Assembly: GCA_016508695.1 (NCBI GenBank)
Contig: VNKQ01000002.1
Span: 1,984,001-2,048,000, forward strand
From: Hyphodiscus hymeniophilus
Lineage: Eukaryota > Ascomycota > Leotiomycetes > Helotiales > Hyphodiscaceae
Reading direction: 5' to 3'
DNA: 64,000 nucleotides
The notes under the pieces: model-generated
Database searches by the model: none
The model's input: the letters and a program-made list of their open reading frames with translations, nothing else
What the model was told of the DNA's origin: nothing
Translations under genes and position numbers: made by a program
Shown: piece after piece, positions 1 through 10,621 of the stretch
How the letters are laid out: each line of letters opens with the position of its first letter
Position numbering within the stretch: the stretch's first letter is position 1

Positions 1-521
1 CGTATTGCGGATCTTTTCTGGGGAGATGAGACCTGGCTCGTGGATTCCAGCGGTGATGGCCAGGTGGTTGGCTTTGGCGAGGGATTGGAGACCGAGGACG
101 TAGGGGGAGGCTGATGCAGGAAGCACGAGAGACAATGTTTCAGATACTGAGTGGGCTATATAGTCTGACGCTTCGGGAAGGAATAATGCCTGTGTCGTTT
201 GTAAGGAACTGGTTCTTGGGAAGGGAACTCGAGAGAGGTTTGAGCTAGAATCTGGGCGTCGTGAGGTAAAGGGAATATCATTTGACTCGATGAATTTAAA
301 TCCAAATTGAAGTAGAGTAGGACGTAACGACTTAGGAATAGCATGTTAACACCTTCGCTCCAGCTTTCACAGCTTTGCGGACTAAAATCTCGACTTGAGA
401 GAGGTTATTTTTCATCGACGACGTCGAGCGCATCTGGCCGACAGCCTACAGATAAGGACGTCAGATATCACGTTCCCATCGAGGACGCTCATTCTCTTAC
501 TATGACTGTTTCTCCTCCCAT
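1..521 (-). CDS. Carbon-nitrogen hydrolase, NIT2-like amidase (5' part; runs off the window)
   Basis: Only the N-terminal part is in the window; the rest lies before base 1. Three exons on the minus strand, 521-501, 445-353 and 189-1, join in phase. They give a start MGGETVIAVGQ, then AGAKALFLPEASDYI and later AGIHEPGLISPEK. The FLPEASDY block carries the glutamate of the nitrilase Glu-Lys-Cys triad; Lys and Cys would be beyond the window edge. Known family role: the Nit1/Nit2-type amidases of the nitrilase superfamily hydrolyse small amides, with deaminated glutathione as the best-known substrate. Introns are 55 and 163 bp. The start was chosen because exon 1 is the only nearby ATG that splices in phase to the conserved VGQ block. 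It is divergent from the permease at 1324. Family assignment is firm; exact substrate is not. Confidence 0.85.
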
Positions 522-1323
522 TATGAATGAGTTTTTCAATATATCAAGGTCAAGGTGTGGGGTTCTTGGGGAATTTGGCACATTGGAAGAAGGATTAAGG
601 TTACATAGCTTGAATCATGCTTCTGCCTTCTAATCTACCTTATCGAGTCGGGATGAATACAGTACCGATAATCAGCATTGCTCGCAGCATAGCCCAGGTC
701 AAGCTCTATATCAGTCTCGATGAATGTAATGATAGATCCCATCACAGACTCACAATTGCCCTGGTGAATTCTGACAAATATAAATCTCGTAGACACATCC
801 GGTCGCAGCACCAACACCTTAAGCCCGAGTTTGAACTTATCCCGCCAAAAGCCCACCAAGCCCCAGAACGACCCCTCTTTGTGGCTTATGATCCCATTTG
901 CCGGAGTACCGGTATTGCACAAGATCCTCGACTTTACAGAAGCCACACATGGAAATTGCATGAGCACCTAACCTCTTAACGACTAGTCTTTATTTAATCA
1001 GCAAAGCTATGCCTTTGATCCTCCTTGTAAATGCTCCTGTCCAATAACAGTTCATAATTCCTGCCCTTGGAAAGTCTCGTTTTCACGTTGTGTATTCAAT
1101 GGCGCCGACATTTCCTTTGAGACGGATCGTTGCGCCGTATCACGCCTCCTGGTCGGTTGATGCTATGTAGATAAAGGCTCAGGGGAACTACGCAGCAGTT
1201 TCAAGAGACCGAGATACTCCAGTATATAGCAATTAGGCCACTTCCCACTGCTCAGTACGATTCACACTTAAAATAAACACATGGAGCATTATTGGACCGA
1301 GTGCGTCTCGATAGCAGGCTAAG
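522..1323. other. Intergenic region between divergent NIT2-like and permease genes
   Basis: About 800 bp separate two divergent start codons, so both promoters should lie here. A 110-codon open frame on the minus strand (635-967) has no family I recognise and I do not call it a gene. No repeat or RNA gene is visible. Confidence 0.4.
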
Positions 1324-3340
1324 ATGGTAGAGTCACCACACAAGAAAACCGTAAGTATTGCTTGTCCGAACTCGCTTGAACTGCTTGGGCCAGATCTGAG
1401 CTATGATTGTAGTTTCGTTCTTTCATATGGGATACAGACACACACGTGAAGTCCCTCGAGGAACGGACATTACTTCGCAAGCTCGACTTCTCAATCTTGA
1501 CTGTCGGCTGCTTGGGTTTTTTCGTATGCCAACCTCAATGATGCTAGCCTCAAGCGTAAGGATTGACTCTTCCAGTTGAAATACCTCGACCAAGGAAATC
1601 TTGCAAATGCCTATGTGAGCGGAATGCAAGAAGATCTGAAAATGTACGGAAATGAGTACACTTACGCTGTATGTTACCCCCCCTGCTTTCTATCTCCTGG
1701 TCACGAGAACTAACATATCTTCAGGGGACAGTATATACCTGTGCTTACGCAGCAATGCAAATTCCCTCAACACTCATCATTCAGAAGATCAGACCCAGCT
1801 ACTGGCTTGCTTGCATGGAGATAGGTTGGGGAGTCTTCACATTTGCACAAGCTGGGATTCAGAATGTGACTCAACTCTACGTCTTTAGGTTCTTGGTAGG
1901 GCTATTTGAGAGCTCATTCTTCCCTTGCATGTTATTTGTGCTTGGGTCTTGGTACGTTCTTTAATGTGGGAAGCGGTGAACAGGGATTGATACTGACGGG
2001 ATGAATGAATAGGTACACGAAAACGGAACTAGCGAAGAGAGTTGCCATCTTCCACATGACTTCACCACTTGGGACGGCTTTTGGTGGATATTTGGTACGT
2101 CTAGCAGTGGTGCGAGAAGGAGACCATTGCGAAGCTGACGACTATGTTCGAGCTTAGCAAGCGGCAGTCTACAAGTCACTCAATGGACACCTCGGTTTTG
2201 CGGGATGGAGATGGCTTTACATTGTTTGTGGCTGTATGACTGTTCCTGTCGGAATCGGCACATTTTTATTCCTACCTGATACACCGCACAAGACTCATGC
2301 TTGGTTCCTTTCGAAAGCCGAGATCAACTTAGCTCTAAACCGGGTAGAAAAGGCAGGAAAAGCTGCACCAGTTAAATTAACGATTGGCACTTTCAAAAGG
2401 ATCTTCTCGAGATGGAGTAAGATTTGAAAGAGGTCCAGACCTGTGTATGAAAGCTAATATGGTAATGTAGGATGGTATGCATTCACGATCGGTTATATCG
2501 TATGCCCCTCCAATAGCAGTTCCGTGTCTTGAACCTCATTTGACATTTGTCAGTTCTATGGCTCGAGCAATCAAGCCAGCGGGTATTTCGGAATATGGCT
2601 CAAATCTGAGCACTTCTCTGTAGTGGAGCGCAATGTCATTCCTACAGGAACAAATTTGATCTCAGCATTCTGTATTCTCATGGTAAGATATGAGTTTCAA
2701 TTCAAATTTCTCTAACCAAGCTTACTTGAAAACCAAGTGGGGATTTGGCTCCGACTACACTGGTAGTCGCGTCCTCTTCATTCTAGGGCCTTTGGTAAGC
2801 TCCATGAACACCCAGAATCAGGATTCAACTGACGAGTTCTAGACCTATGGTCTCATACCGAATGGCATCCTTGCAGTCTGGCCACCAGGAATCCACCTAA
2901 AAGAATTTGCTTTCCTCACAAGCGGCGTGCAACTCGTCACACCCGTCTTCTACACGTGGGCAAACGAACTCTGCGCTGGCGACATTGTAGAACGAGCTCT
3001 AGTAATAAGCAGCATGAACGGAATGCAATATGCAGTCGCAGCATGGCTTCCTGTAATAATATTCCCTCAAACCATGGCACCTACTTTCAGTAAGATCTTC
3101 ACAATCTCTTTCGTAAACCTTCTTCCCCAGATGCCTCATTGAATCTCAATGTATCCAGTAGTTGACATTGACTAAACAGGACGTGGGTTCCCCGCAACAT
3201 TTGGCTTCGTGATTGCGGCGTTACTGGTTATTGTGGTAATCCAGTGCTTAGTGGAGAGAGATCGAAGGAAAGCTGAGAAGAAGAGAGAACTTGAGGGGGT
3301 TTGGTTCAAACCACCAGCGATGAGGAGGGGAGTGTGCTGA
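1324..3340 (+). CDS. MFS permease, Dal5/ACS (allantoate-pantothenate-type) family
   Basis: Eleven exons (1324-1350, 1413-1523, 1576-1668, 1725-1951, 2013-2094, 2158-2416, 2471-2499, 2554-2682, 2738-2794, 2843-3089, 3180-3340) join in phase to 473 residues. The N-terminal FIWDTDTHVKSLEER and KYLDQGNLANAYVSGM blocks are the signature of the fungal anion:cation symporter (Dal5, Vht1, Tna1) branch of the major facilitator superfamily. About twelve hydrophobic segments follow, with a short loop GFGSDYTGSR between later helices. Likely role: plasma-membrane uptake of an organic anion such as a vitamin, ureide or nicotinate-type compound; the substrate cannot be read from sequence. The C-terminal tail is odd: after RELEG the frame ends in WFKPPAMRRGVC, but a one-base shift at the G5 run 3295-3299 would give an acidic tail of the kind usual in the family, ending at 3396-3398. 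Confidence 0.88.
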
Positions 3341-3910
3341 AGTCGAAAGATGAGAGTATTAGGGAGATTGAATTGGATGAAGGAAGGAAGTCTTGAGCTG
3401 GTGGAATTTTTAGGAAGCTCAGAGATAGGCAAGGCGCTCAGGCGACTGTCCTGTTGCAATATGCTTCGAAGCTCACTTGCAAATTGCTTTCAGTGATAAC
3501 ATATCAGTCCTGCATGGTTGAACGATATACCGCTCTGTCTAAGGACATTGTAATACAGAGAAATAAATATCGCTGGAATTAAGAGTATTCCTTTTCAAGG
3601 TCTGGGATACCCAACTGAATTTCCTCTCGACCGATATCGACTCATTCATGTCGGGTCAGTGTTCCATTGAGACAGGTCCACCAACTCAGGGTATTGCTGA
3701 GACTGCAAGCATTAGGAGGGGGAAAATGCGCAATGCTTACTTTTGCATGAGTGGTGGAGGAGAGAAGGACAGCCCTGGAATTGCTGCACCAAGTTGCCGC
3801 CTCGCGACTCAGGCGCCAACAAAAATTTCCCGTCCATCCCAAAGGAGCCAGCATTTCGAACCCATCTTGAAATCCGCGCGATCAACACCAAGCGTCAATC
3901 AACAATCACT
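3341..3910. other. Intergenic region between permease and MRPL19
   Basis: Tandem same-strand spacing of 570 bp. The first part may be the true 3' end of the permease if the frame shift at 3295-3299 is a sequencing error. Otherwise I see 3' UTR and promoter sequence only. Confidence 0.35.
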
Positions 3911-4449
3911 ATGTCCAGAGCACGCGCAGCAACAGATCAGATAGTAAAACTGATCGTGGGGCAGGACAAGCAAGTCCCAGCCCTCCCGTCGGTCCAGCAC
4001 TGGGAAGCAAAGGAGTGAAGAGTATGGATTTCTGCAAGGTAGCTAGCTTCCCATGCTCTCTCTCCCCTTTCCTCCTTCATCTCCTAATCGCCGTTACGAT
4101 CTCTTTCTGACGCACGCAGGAATTCAACGCCCGCACAGCACACATGATCACCGGTATTCCCATCCCCGCTCGCGTCACCGTCCGCCCAGACCGAAGTTTC
4201 CATTTCGAGCTCCGAACCCCCACGACAGCATACCTGTTACTCAATGCAGCAGGCGTGAAGTTGGAAAAGGGAAAGTTGAAAGGTAGAGGGAATGGGAATG
4301 AGACTGTGGGGACGATTAGTCTGAAGCATGTTTATGAGATTGCGAAGATCAAGCAGAGCGAGTTGAGACTCAGTGGACTGAGTTTGGAGGGGTTGTGTAG
4401 GACTGTTATTGCGCAGGCGAAGACTGTGGGGGTTGTTGTTAAACCTTGA
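3911..4449 (+). CDS. MRPL19: Mitochondrial ribosomal protein uL11m (MRPL19), frame broken by one base
   Basis: Ribosomal protein L11 of the mitochondrial large subunit, part of the GTPase-associated centre that contacts translation factors. Exon 1 (3911-4038) reads MSRARAATDQIVKLIVG, then the conserved AGQASPSPPVGPALGSKG and KSMDFCK. Exon 2 (4120-4449) gives EFNARTAHMI, VTVRPDRSF, SLKHVYEIAKIKQ and ends VGVVVKP. The intron is 81 bp. The two halves of exon 1 are in different frames: at the G4 run 3958-3961 one base is missing relative to the L11 consensus, and without it the frame stops before the splice site. With one more base the protein would be 152 residues, normal for the family. No intron of usable length can repair it. 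Most likely a homopolymer under-call; a real null allele of this gene should impair mitochondrial translation. Confidence 0.9.
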
Positions 4450-6261
4450 TGGGGGGAGATGATAGGATAAGGGGAGAGGAGAGTTGGGGAAGAAACGGAC
4501 GAGAGAAGTGGACACGTCGAGAAGTGCGGCCTACGGAATACCGGCGATGGAGAGAGTTGTGCCAGGATGAGGGCTATCGAATGGATTTTAGGAGACGAGA
4601 GCCTGCACTGATATCGAATCTGTCTTGATCAACATTGCGACGGCGTTGGGCAAAAGGATGTATATTATCGCGAATTAGAAGGGTCATTGTACAATTATGC
4701 CATGCTGTGCAATAAGGGCTATGTGAGTGTTGAAGAAATGCATTTTCTCTACTCAATCGGCTGAACGTCTTACAGCTAGCTCTGGTAATGCGTTCGATGG
4801 GCTCAAGGACTCCACTTCCGCAGTCATGGTGCTATGAATATAAAACATCGGGTTTCTCACGAGGGCAAAGAGTTGGAAGTTTTGTCTTTCAAACCTGTTT
4901 CATTTCAGACCTCTTGCCTCCAGGCTAGTTGAAACTTGACTGCTTCATCTACTCTAGCCCTCGAGTTGCAGCATATAAGTCGCAGTCCGCGCTGCGATCA
5001 CTCTTCCCTCCGTCACAAATCTATGCATCATGCCAAAAACCATATATTCTAGTGTAGGTGACCTGCGCTGCACACGTAACAAAGACCAGGTCAAAGGTTT
5101 CTCGCATACCATGATTCTAGAGCCCGCAGCTCGTGCAGTGTCGCCTGTGCGTTTTAAATATGAGTCCTTGGGGAAAACCGAGTATGTACCATGATCCTCA
5201 ACTTATCACCGCAACGCCAAAGAGAATATTTCAGTCTCAATTGTAGTCCTCATGTAAGTTATAAAATCAACGTTTTTGTAGATCGCGTTTTGCCAGTGTC
5301 TAGCGTCTCTCAACATTCCTCATGCGAGGTAATTATGTAAGCTTCTCCAGCTTTGAGAAACCTGGAAGCGTTGAAATTTGTTCTTCAGAAAGAATCTCAT
5401 GTCACAGATCCTCGGTTACCTCTCCTTTCCCCTGAGTCACGTGCGGGCAGGGAAGCATACCGCAATCGGTTTCCGCGACATCCTCGGCATACCGTTTTCA
5501 GATACTCGTACAGCGATCGACTCCCAGGATAGAGTTTAGTCACATGAAAGTATAGAAAGATCGAACGAGTAAATAAAGCGGGGGAGGGATCAACAACTTC
5601 GCAAAACCCGAATGTATTTCGTCGGCTCCGAAGCCTAAGCTTTAGGTGGCCAATGTTTGACCAAACTACAGGACGATGAGAGAGAATTTTGGGTTTTTAT
5701 TTTCGTCGTAGTGGCGGGCCCTACAAAAGAAAATGGAGCTAACAAACAGTCTTGAATACGGAAATACAGACAGACATGCGTGATACCTATTTGACATGAC
5801 TCTTGCTCTCGATACTTCTCTGAGGCAGATAAATCGAGGAATTGGTAACAGACAGGCATGAAACTTTATACGATGGCAAAACTACCATTCCGAGGTCGTT
5901 TGATGTTCATGACCAGCCTTTCGATCCACTTGGTGCCTACATAGCAAGGAGCTCGATTCCACCGACTTCGCTGGGATATTACATCTCTTTGAAGTGCGCA
6001 TAGCAACCAATCTGAAATCTCTGTAAAGAGATTTATCGCCACCCGTTTACTTGATATGCCCACCGCGGAATAGTCAATAATGAACCACTACTGTAGAATA
6101 TTCATCTCTGGGTGCCTGCGTAGTGAAAGGGAGAAGGCTGGCTTACTCATGGTGCAAGCAACCTGTTGCCCCTTCGCTTCGCCGTCAAGGCCATTAAAGC
6201 CGATTGGCTACATTGAATAATACGCTCTTGACAATCGGCACTCGTCCGCAACTTCCTGGAC
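4450..6261. other. Long intergenic region upstream of the HAL4-like kinase
   Basis: 1.8 kb with only short open frames on either strand (all under 80 codons) and no recognisable family, repeat or RNA gene. It holds the MRPL19 3' UTR and the distal kinase promoter. Confidence 0.35.
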
Positions 6262-6615
6262 ATGACATCGACCGCTTTACCCACCGCGGCCCAACTCTGG
6301 TCACCATTAGTCGCAAGGACTTTAGAACACTTTTCGCGCGAAGTCGAACCAAGCTTCCTCATCTTTCGTTGGTACCAAGCACGCCAATTGCCCCTCTGGC
6401 GCCTTCAATCGATTACTTACCAGGACAGGTACCTAGCACATGCTTTGTCGGCCACAGGAGTACAGTACCTGGTCCGCCGACAAGAGATTTCGGCAGCATT
6501 CAGCCCCACCATCGATTGCGTACGAGTAGGTGCAGTATTCGCGCAATTCAAGAGGCCTCACGACGTTCAATCCGCCGCAACCGCACCAAGGTCTCTTCTC
6601 GGTTTAGGCGTCTAA
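6262..6615 (+). CDS. Candidate upstream ORF (117 codons) in the leader of the kinase gene
   Basis: An ATG-started open frame of 117 codons ends 45 bp before the kinase start codon and on the same strand. The product (MTSTALPTAAQLWSP...) matches no family I know. It could be a long upstream ORF that dampens translation of the kinase, an independent small gene, or chance. Nothing but length and position supports it. Confidence 0.25.
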   Translation: MTSTALPTAAQLWSPLVARTLEHFSREVEPSFLIFRWYQARQLPLWRLQSITYQDRYLAHALSATGVQYLVRRQEISAAFSPTIDCVRVGAVFAQFKRPHDVQSAATAPRSLLGLGV

Positions 6616-6660
6616 TACTTGAAAAGATTACTCTTCTATATCAACCTCCACCACCTCACC

Positions 6661-9372
6661 ATGGCGTCTCAAGACTCAAAGCCTGTCTCGGGTCTCATTG
6701 GTATGTGTGCGCCGCGCTGTTCTAGCTTACTATTCATTTGTTCTCTGTTACGATATGCCTCTACCGTATGCTAAGTCTTGCAGCCCCCGACCATAGTATT
6801 TCGACCGCCGTCCCGGGGAAGGAAAACGAACTTGCTGAAGGATCTCCCACCGTCCGATTCGCGTCCGTCAACGAGGAGATAGAGCCGACCACGGGCCTGG
6901 ACTCTGTTTCGAACGAAATAACTGGCAAGGACGAAGCTACATTGAAGGAATTGTCAAAGACTCTTCAAGGAGCACAATTACAAGGACGTCGGATGAGCCA
7001 CTTCGCTTTCGAACCAGTCTCTCTGCCTGCTTCAAGGGTATGTCTACATTTATCCCTATTTCATAACATCGAGATTCGGCTCTCCAGCTATCCCGAGGGG
7101 CCGAAGGACCATTAGGCTAGTGTTTACCAAAACACTGCCAGCTGGGGAAACACATCTGCATCATCATCTTAGGGTCTCCTTGCGATGCCGGCTTGATTCT
7201 TGTGTTCATCAAGAAGCTTCTGTCAAGATCCACCCCCACGCACTAATCGTATACCCCTCCGAGACCTGCCCCACCTTCTTGCGTTGGCAGTCTAGCATTT
7301 CTAGTCTTTTAAGCTTCTTCTTCTGCTTCTTCTTCCTTACACTTGGCTGATCTTTCTTTGAATTACAGGTACCTTCGAATGAGGATAGCTCCCGCGAGGC
7401 CAGCCGTCATAATACCCATACTTCCTCCGGTCACCAAAGCCCCCGAGTGTCCTCGATGCACTCACCGCCAATTACCCCTGCGGCGACACGGTCGAGGGAT
7501 GCTGTTGAACGTCATGCAAAGGGCGCTCCGCTTCAGAAGGTGGAGGCAGAAGTAGATCCTGCCGCTGTGACACCGCAGATTTCTCCGCCTTGTGCTTCGC
7601 CCTCGACCACACACATAGACGATTCTAGGCCTGGATCAGAAGGAGCCATTACGCAGCCTACATCTCAATCAACGACAGAGTCCAGCGTTGTGCCTCCAAA
7701 ACATCACGCTGCGTTTTCGATCGGTCCAGGAACACATGACGGCTCTGTTCCGGCTTCCCGGGAACAAAGTCCATCTCGGGCTCCTGCTCCAATATATAGC
7801 CGACCGTTCACACCTGCTGGTGATGCAAACGATCCATACGCTGCACACAAGCGCCCTCCACAATCAAGGAACCTCGATGCTGTCGAGCAAAGATTCAAAT
7901 TTGCGGCCCTCGGATCAAAACATCGAGCGTCACCCAGCTCATCTTCTGTCAACCTTCCTCGATCATCTCGAAGCACCGCTGACATGAGCACGCAAGGAGA
8001 CAAGAGGCATTCGCACATTTTCGGAGGCAAGGATCATCTCGGGCATTTGAACGATGACAGTGCATCTACGTTAAACAGCAAGCATGGATCGATGTCTGAA
8101 CTCAAGAGATTCTTGAAAATTGGCGGCCATCACAAGGCGAAACGACCTGCGTCACCTACCCCTTCTGCAAAGTCAGGATCCAGAACACCGGATCATCACC
8201 AAGGTCCACAGCAATTACCCTTTAGTGAAGATCATGGCTTAACATCGAAATACGGCAAGTTCGGGAAAGTTCTTGGAGCTGGTGCTGGTGGCTCAGTGCG
8301 TCTGATGAAGCGAAGTAGTGATGGAACGACCTTTGCAGTGAAAGAATTCAGATCCAGACATTCATACGAATCCGAGAAGGAATACGCCAAGAAAGTCACA
8401 GCCGAATTCTGTGTAGGCTCAAGTTTACATCATGGCAACATAATCGAGACCCTGGATATCGTGCACGAAAAAGGGAAGTGGTACGAGGTCATGGAGTACG
8501 CACCTTACGATCTCTTCGCCATTGTTATGACGGGAAAGATGTCAAGAGAAGAGGTTAGCTGCTCGTTCTTGCAAATATTGAGCGGTGTGACGTACTTGCA
8601 CAGCATGGGCTTGGCGCATCGCGATATGAAACTCGACAATGTGGTTGTGAACAAGCACGGTATCATGAAGATCATCGATTTTGGCAGTGCGAGCGTTTTC
8701 AAATACCCATTTGAGAATGGCATTGTCTATGCGAGTGGTAAGTTCTGCTTGGTTGTTGTAAAGAGACATTCTAATAGACTCCTAGGGATCGTTGGATCGG
8801 ATCCATATCTGGCTCCTGAAGTGTATGACGAACGCAAATATGATCCTCAGCCAGCTGATATCTGGTCCATGGCGATCATTTTCTGCTGTATGTCTCTGCG
8901 ACGATTTCCATGGAAAATGCCTCGGATGACCGACAACTCCTATAAACTCTTCGCTTCAACTCCAACCCCAGGAACAGACATGAGAAGGATATCAGACGCC
9001 CCCTCAAAATCTACTACCGATCTTGACACTCCTGCCAGAGATGTAGTTCCAGACGCTGACTCTTCAAGACCTGCTACACCAAAGTCCGAACCTGCTACAT
9101 CAAATGGAGCTGCAACAGGAGATAAGAAGCCCGAAGTCATTAAAGGTCCATGGCGTCTTCTACGTCTCCTGCCAAGAGAGAGTAGGCATATCATTGGCCG
9201 TATGTTAGAGCTTGACCCGAAGAAGCGAGCCACCATGGAGGAAATCCTCGCCGATCCCTGGGTCTCAGGCACTGTTATTTGTCGACAAGAAGACGGAGGC
9301 AAAGTCATACGAGCTGAGGGTCATACACATACACTCGAGCCACCCGCTTCGGCTCCTGCACCTTCTAAGTAA
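6661..9372 (+). CDS. HAL4/SAT4-type serine/threonine protein kinase
   Basis: Four exons (6661-6700, 6784-7037, 7369-8737, 8786-9372) give 749 residues. The start sits in a strong context (caccATGGCG). Residues 1-390 are low-complexity and Ser/Pro-rich. The kinase domain runs from about 393 to 730: glycine loop GAGAGGSV from residue 401, VKEF lysine at 423, HRDMKLDN from 515 with catalytic Asp 517, DFG Asp at 535, then GSDPYLAPEVYD. A long Ser/Pro/Thr-rich insert separates the helix after APE from the final RHIIGRMLELDP block. In yeast the Hal4/Hal5 kinases stabilise the Trk1 potassium transporter and other nutrient carriers at the plasma membrane and so support salt tolerance; the same role is inferred here. 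The 48-bp intron 8738-8785 is a multiple of three without a stop, so retention would add 16 residues between ASG and IVG. Intron 2 is unusually long (331 bp). Confidence 0.92.
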
Positions 9373-9867
9373 TCGGTCCACGCATTTTAACAATTTGGGA
9401 ATGGGATGGGAGTTGCATGGGAACGGATGGATGGTGTTCTAGGATCAGGGCTTCCAAGGGTATTCTTTCCCGGGTTATAGTTCTTGTACGTACGTTACCA
9501 TCGTGTCGAGGGTGCGGTTCATAGAGACGTCTCGGATACATATTAGTCAGCAGAGGAACCTGATAGATTGTATATTTCAGGCCTGGGTCAAGGTGCCACG
9601 CCTGTTTTGGATTGAACCTGGAGAGAATGGAGGGGTTAAGGCAGTCATGAATAATGCCTGTAATACGAAAGTCAATGGATTACGATTGTTAATGCTAAGA
9701 ATGTTTATGTGAGACTGGACTGTTGGACTCATCATGTTTTTTATCCCTCCATATCTGGAATACCTAAGGGTCTATTGAGGTGACAAAAGGGGGATGGGAG
9801 TGGCTTGAGCTCCTGTGGCTGGTGCATCTCGGCAAAGAAAAAAAGTGTCGGTCGTCCAGAACCTCTT
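9373..9867. other. Intergenic region between kinase and HSP10
   Basis: About 500 bp of kinase 3' UTR and HSP10 upstream sequence. No ORF of note. Confidence 0.35.
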
Positions 9868-9877
9868 CGAAGCTTCG
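9868..9877 (+). promoter_or_regulatory. Candidate heat-shock element upstream of HSP10
   Basis: cGAAgcTTCg is a perfect nGAAnnTTCn pair, with a further overlapping TTC directly 5' and an AGAAC unit about ten bases upstream. It lies 107 bp before the HSP10 start codon, where an Hsf1 site would be expected. The match is short enough to arise by chance. Confidence 0.45.
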
Positions 9878-9983
9878 ACGGTCGCATTTCCTATCAATAT
9901 CTCACCACTCCAGTCCTCGCAATCAAACGAAGCTCAATTAGTTTCTCTCAGACTTTCCAAACAAACCTTTGAAGTCTTTTAAA

Positions 9984-10621
9984 ATGGTAAGTCCCGTCCG
10001 CCATATTTTCCAAGATACAGAAGCGAATTTTGTCAACAACACATTACCTCCCTCACTTCTCCATCCTCTCATCATACTATCCCTCCCGTCACTCATCCCT
10101 TGCAACTCACTGACACTCCACAGACGACAGCACTCAAATCCATTAGATCCCTCGCGCCCCTCCTCGACCGCGTACTGGTGCAACGCATTAAAGCAGAGAC
10201 CAAAACCGCATCCGGTATTTTCCTACCGGAGAGCAGTGTGAAGGAGCTGAATGAGGCGCGTGTGCTTGCTGTTGGACCGGGAGGTCTGGATAAAGATGGA
10301 AAGAGTGTGAGCTGTTCCGTGCAGGCTGGTGACAAGGTCTTGATTCCTCAGGTGAGTTTGATGATAGCTTTTTTCCCGAGGCGCAGTGGAAGGAAGTAAT
10401 GGGAGGAGGGGGGAGTGAGAGGCCATGGAGGATGGAGCTAAGACAGAGGAGATGGTGAGAATCTGGCTGACGCTGTGATAGTATGGCGGATCGCCGGTGA
10501 AGGTCGGAGAGGAGGAGTATTCTCTGTTCAGAGACCATGAGTGAGTCCCACATCCGGGCTTTTCGTTTTCAGCCCATACTGACAGACCGCCTCCAGCATC
10601 CTCGCCAAAATCAACGAATAA
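9984..10621 (+). CDS. HSP10: Mitochondrial co-chaperonin HSP10 (GroES family)
   Basis: Four exons: 9984-9986 (the ATG alone), 10124-10351, 10482-10540 and 10597-10621, giving 104 residues, the normal length. Visible GroES features are LAPLLDRVLVQRIKAETKT, ASGIFLPESS (the mobile loop, ending in the hydrophobic IFL that docks on Hsp60), EARVLAVGPGG, GDKVLIPQYGG and the C-terminal FRDHDILAKINE. It caps the Hsp60 ring in the mitochondrial matrix during protein folding. The start is fixed because the ATG is followed at once by GTAAGT, and splicing to 10124 gives the family N-terminus MTTALKS. The first coding exon is therefore three nucleotides long. Confidence 0.96.

Noticed and set aside
635..967. 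110-codon open frame on the minus strand
   Set aside because: No family, no supporting splice structure, and it lies in a divergent promoter region.
1324..9372. Nutrient-uptake gene cluster (permease, kinase, amidase)
   Set aside because: Neighbours are unrelated housekeeping genes with large gaps and mixed orientation; proximity is the only link.
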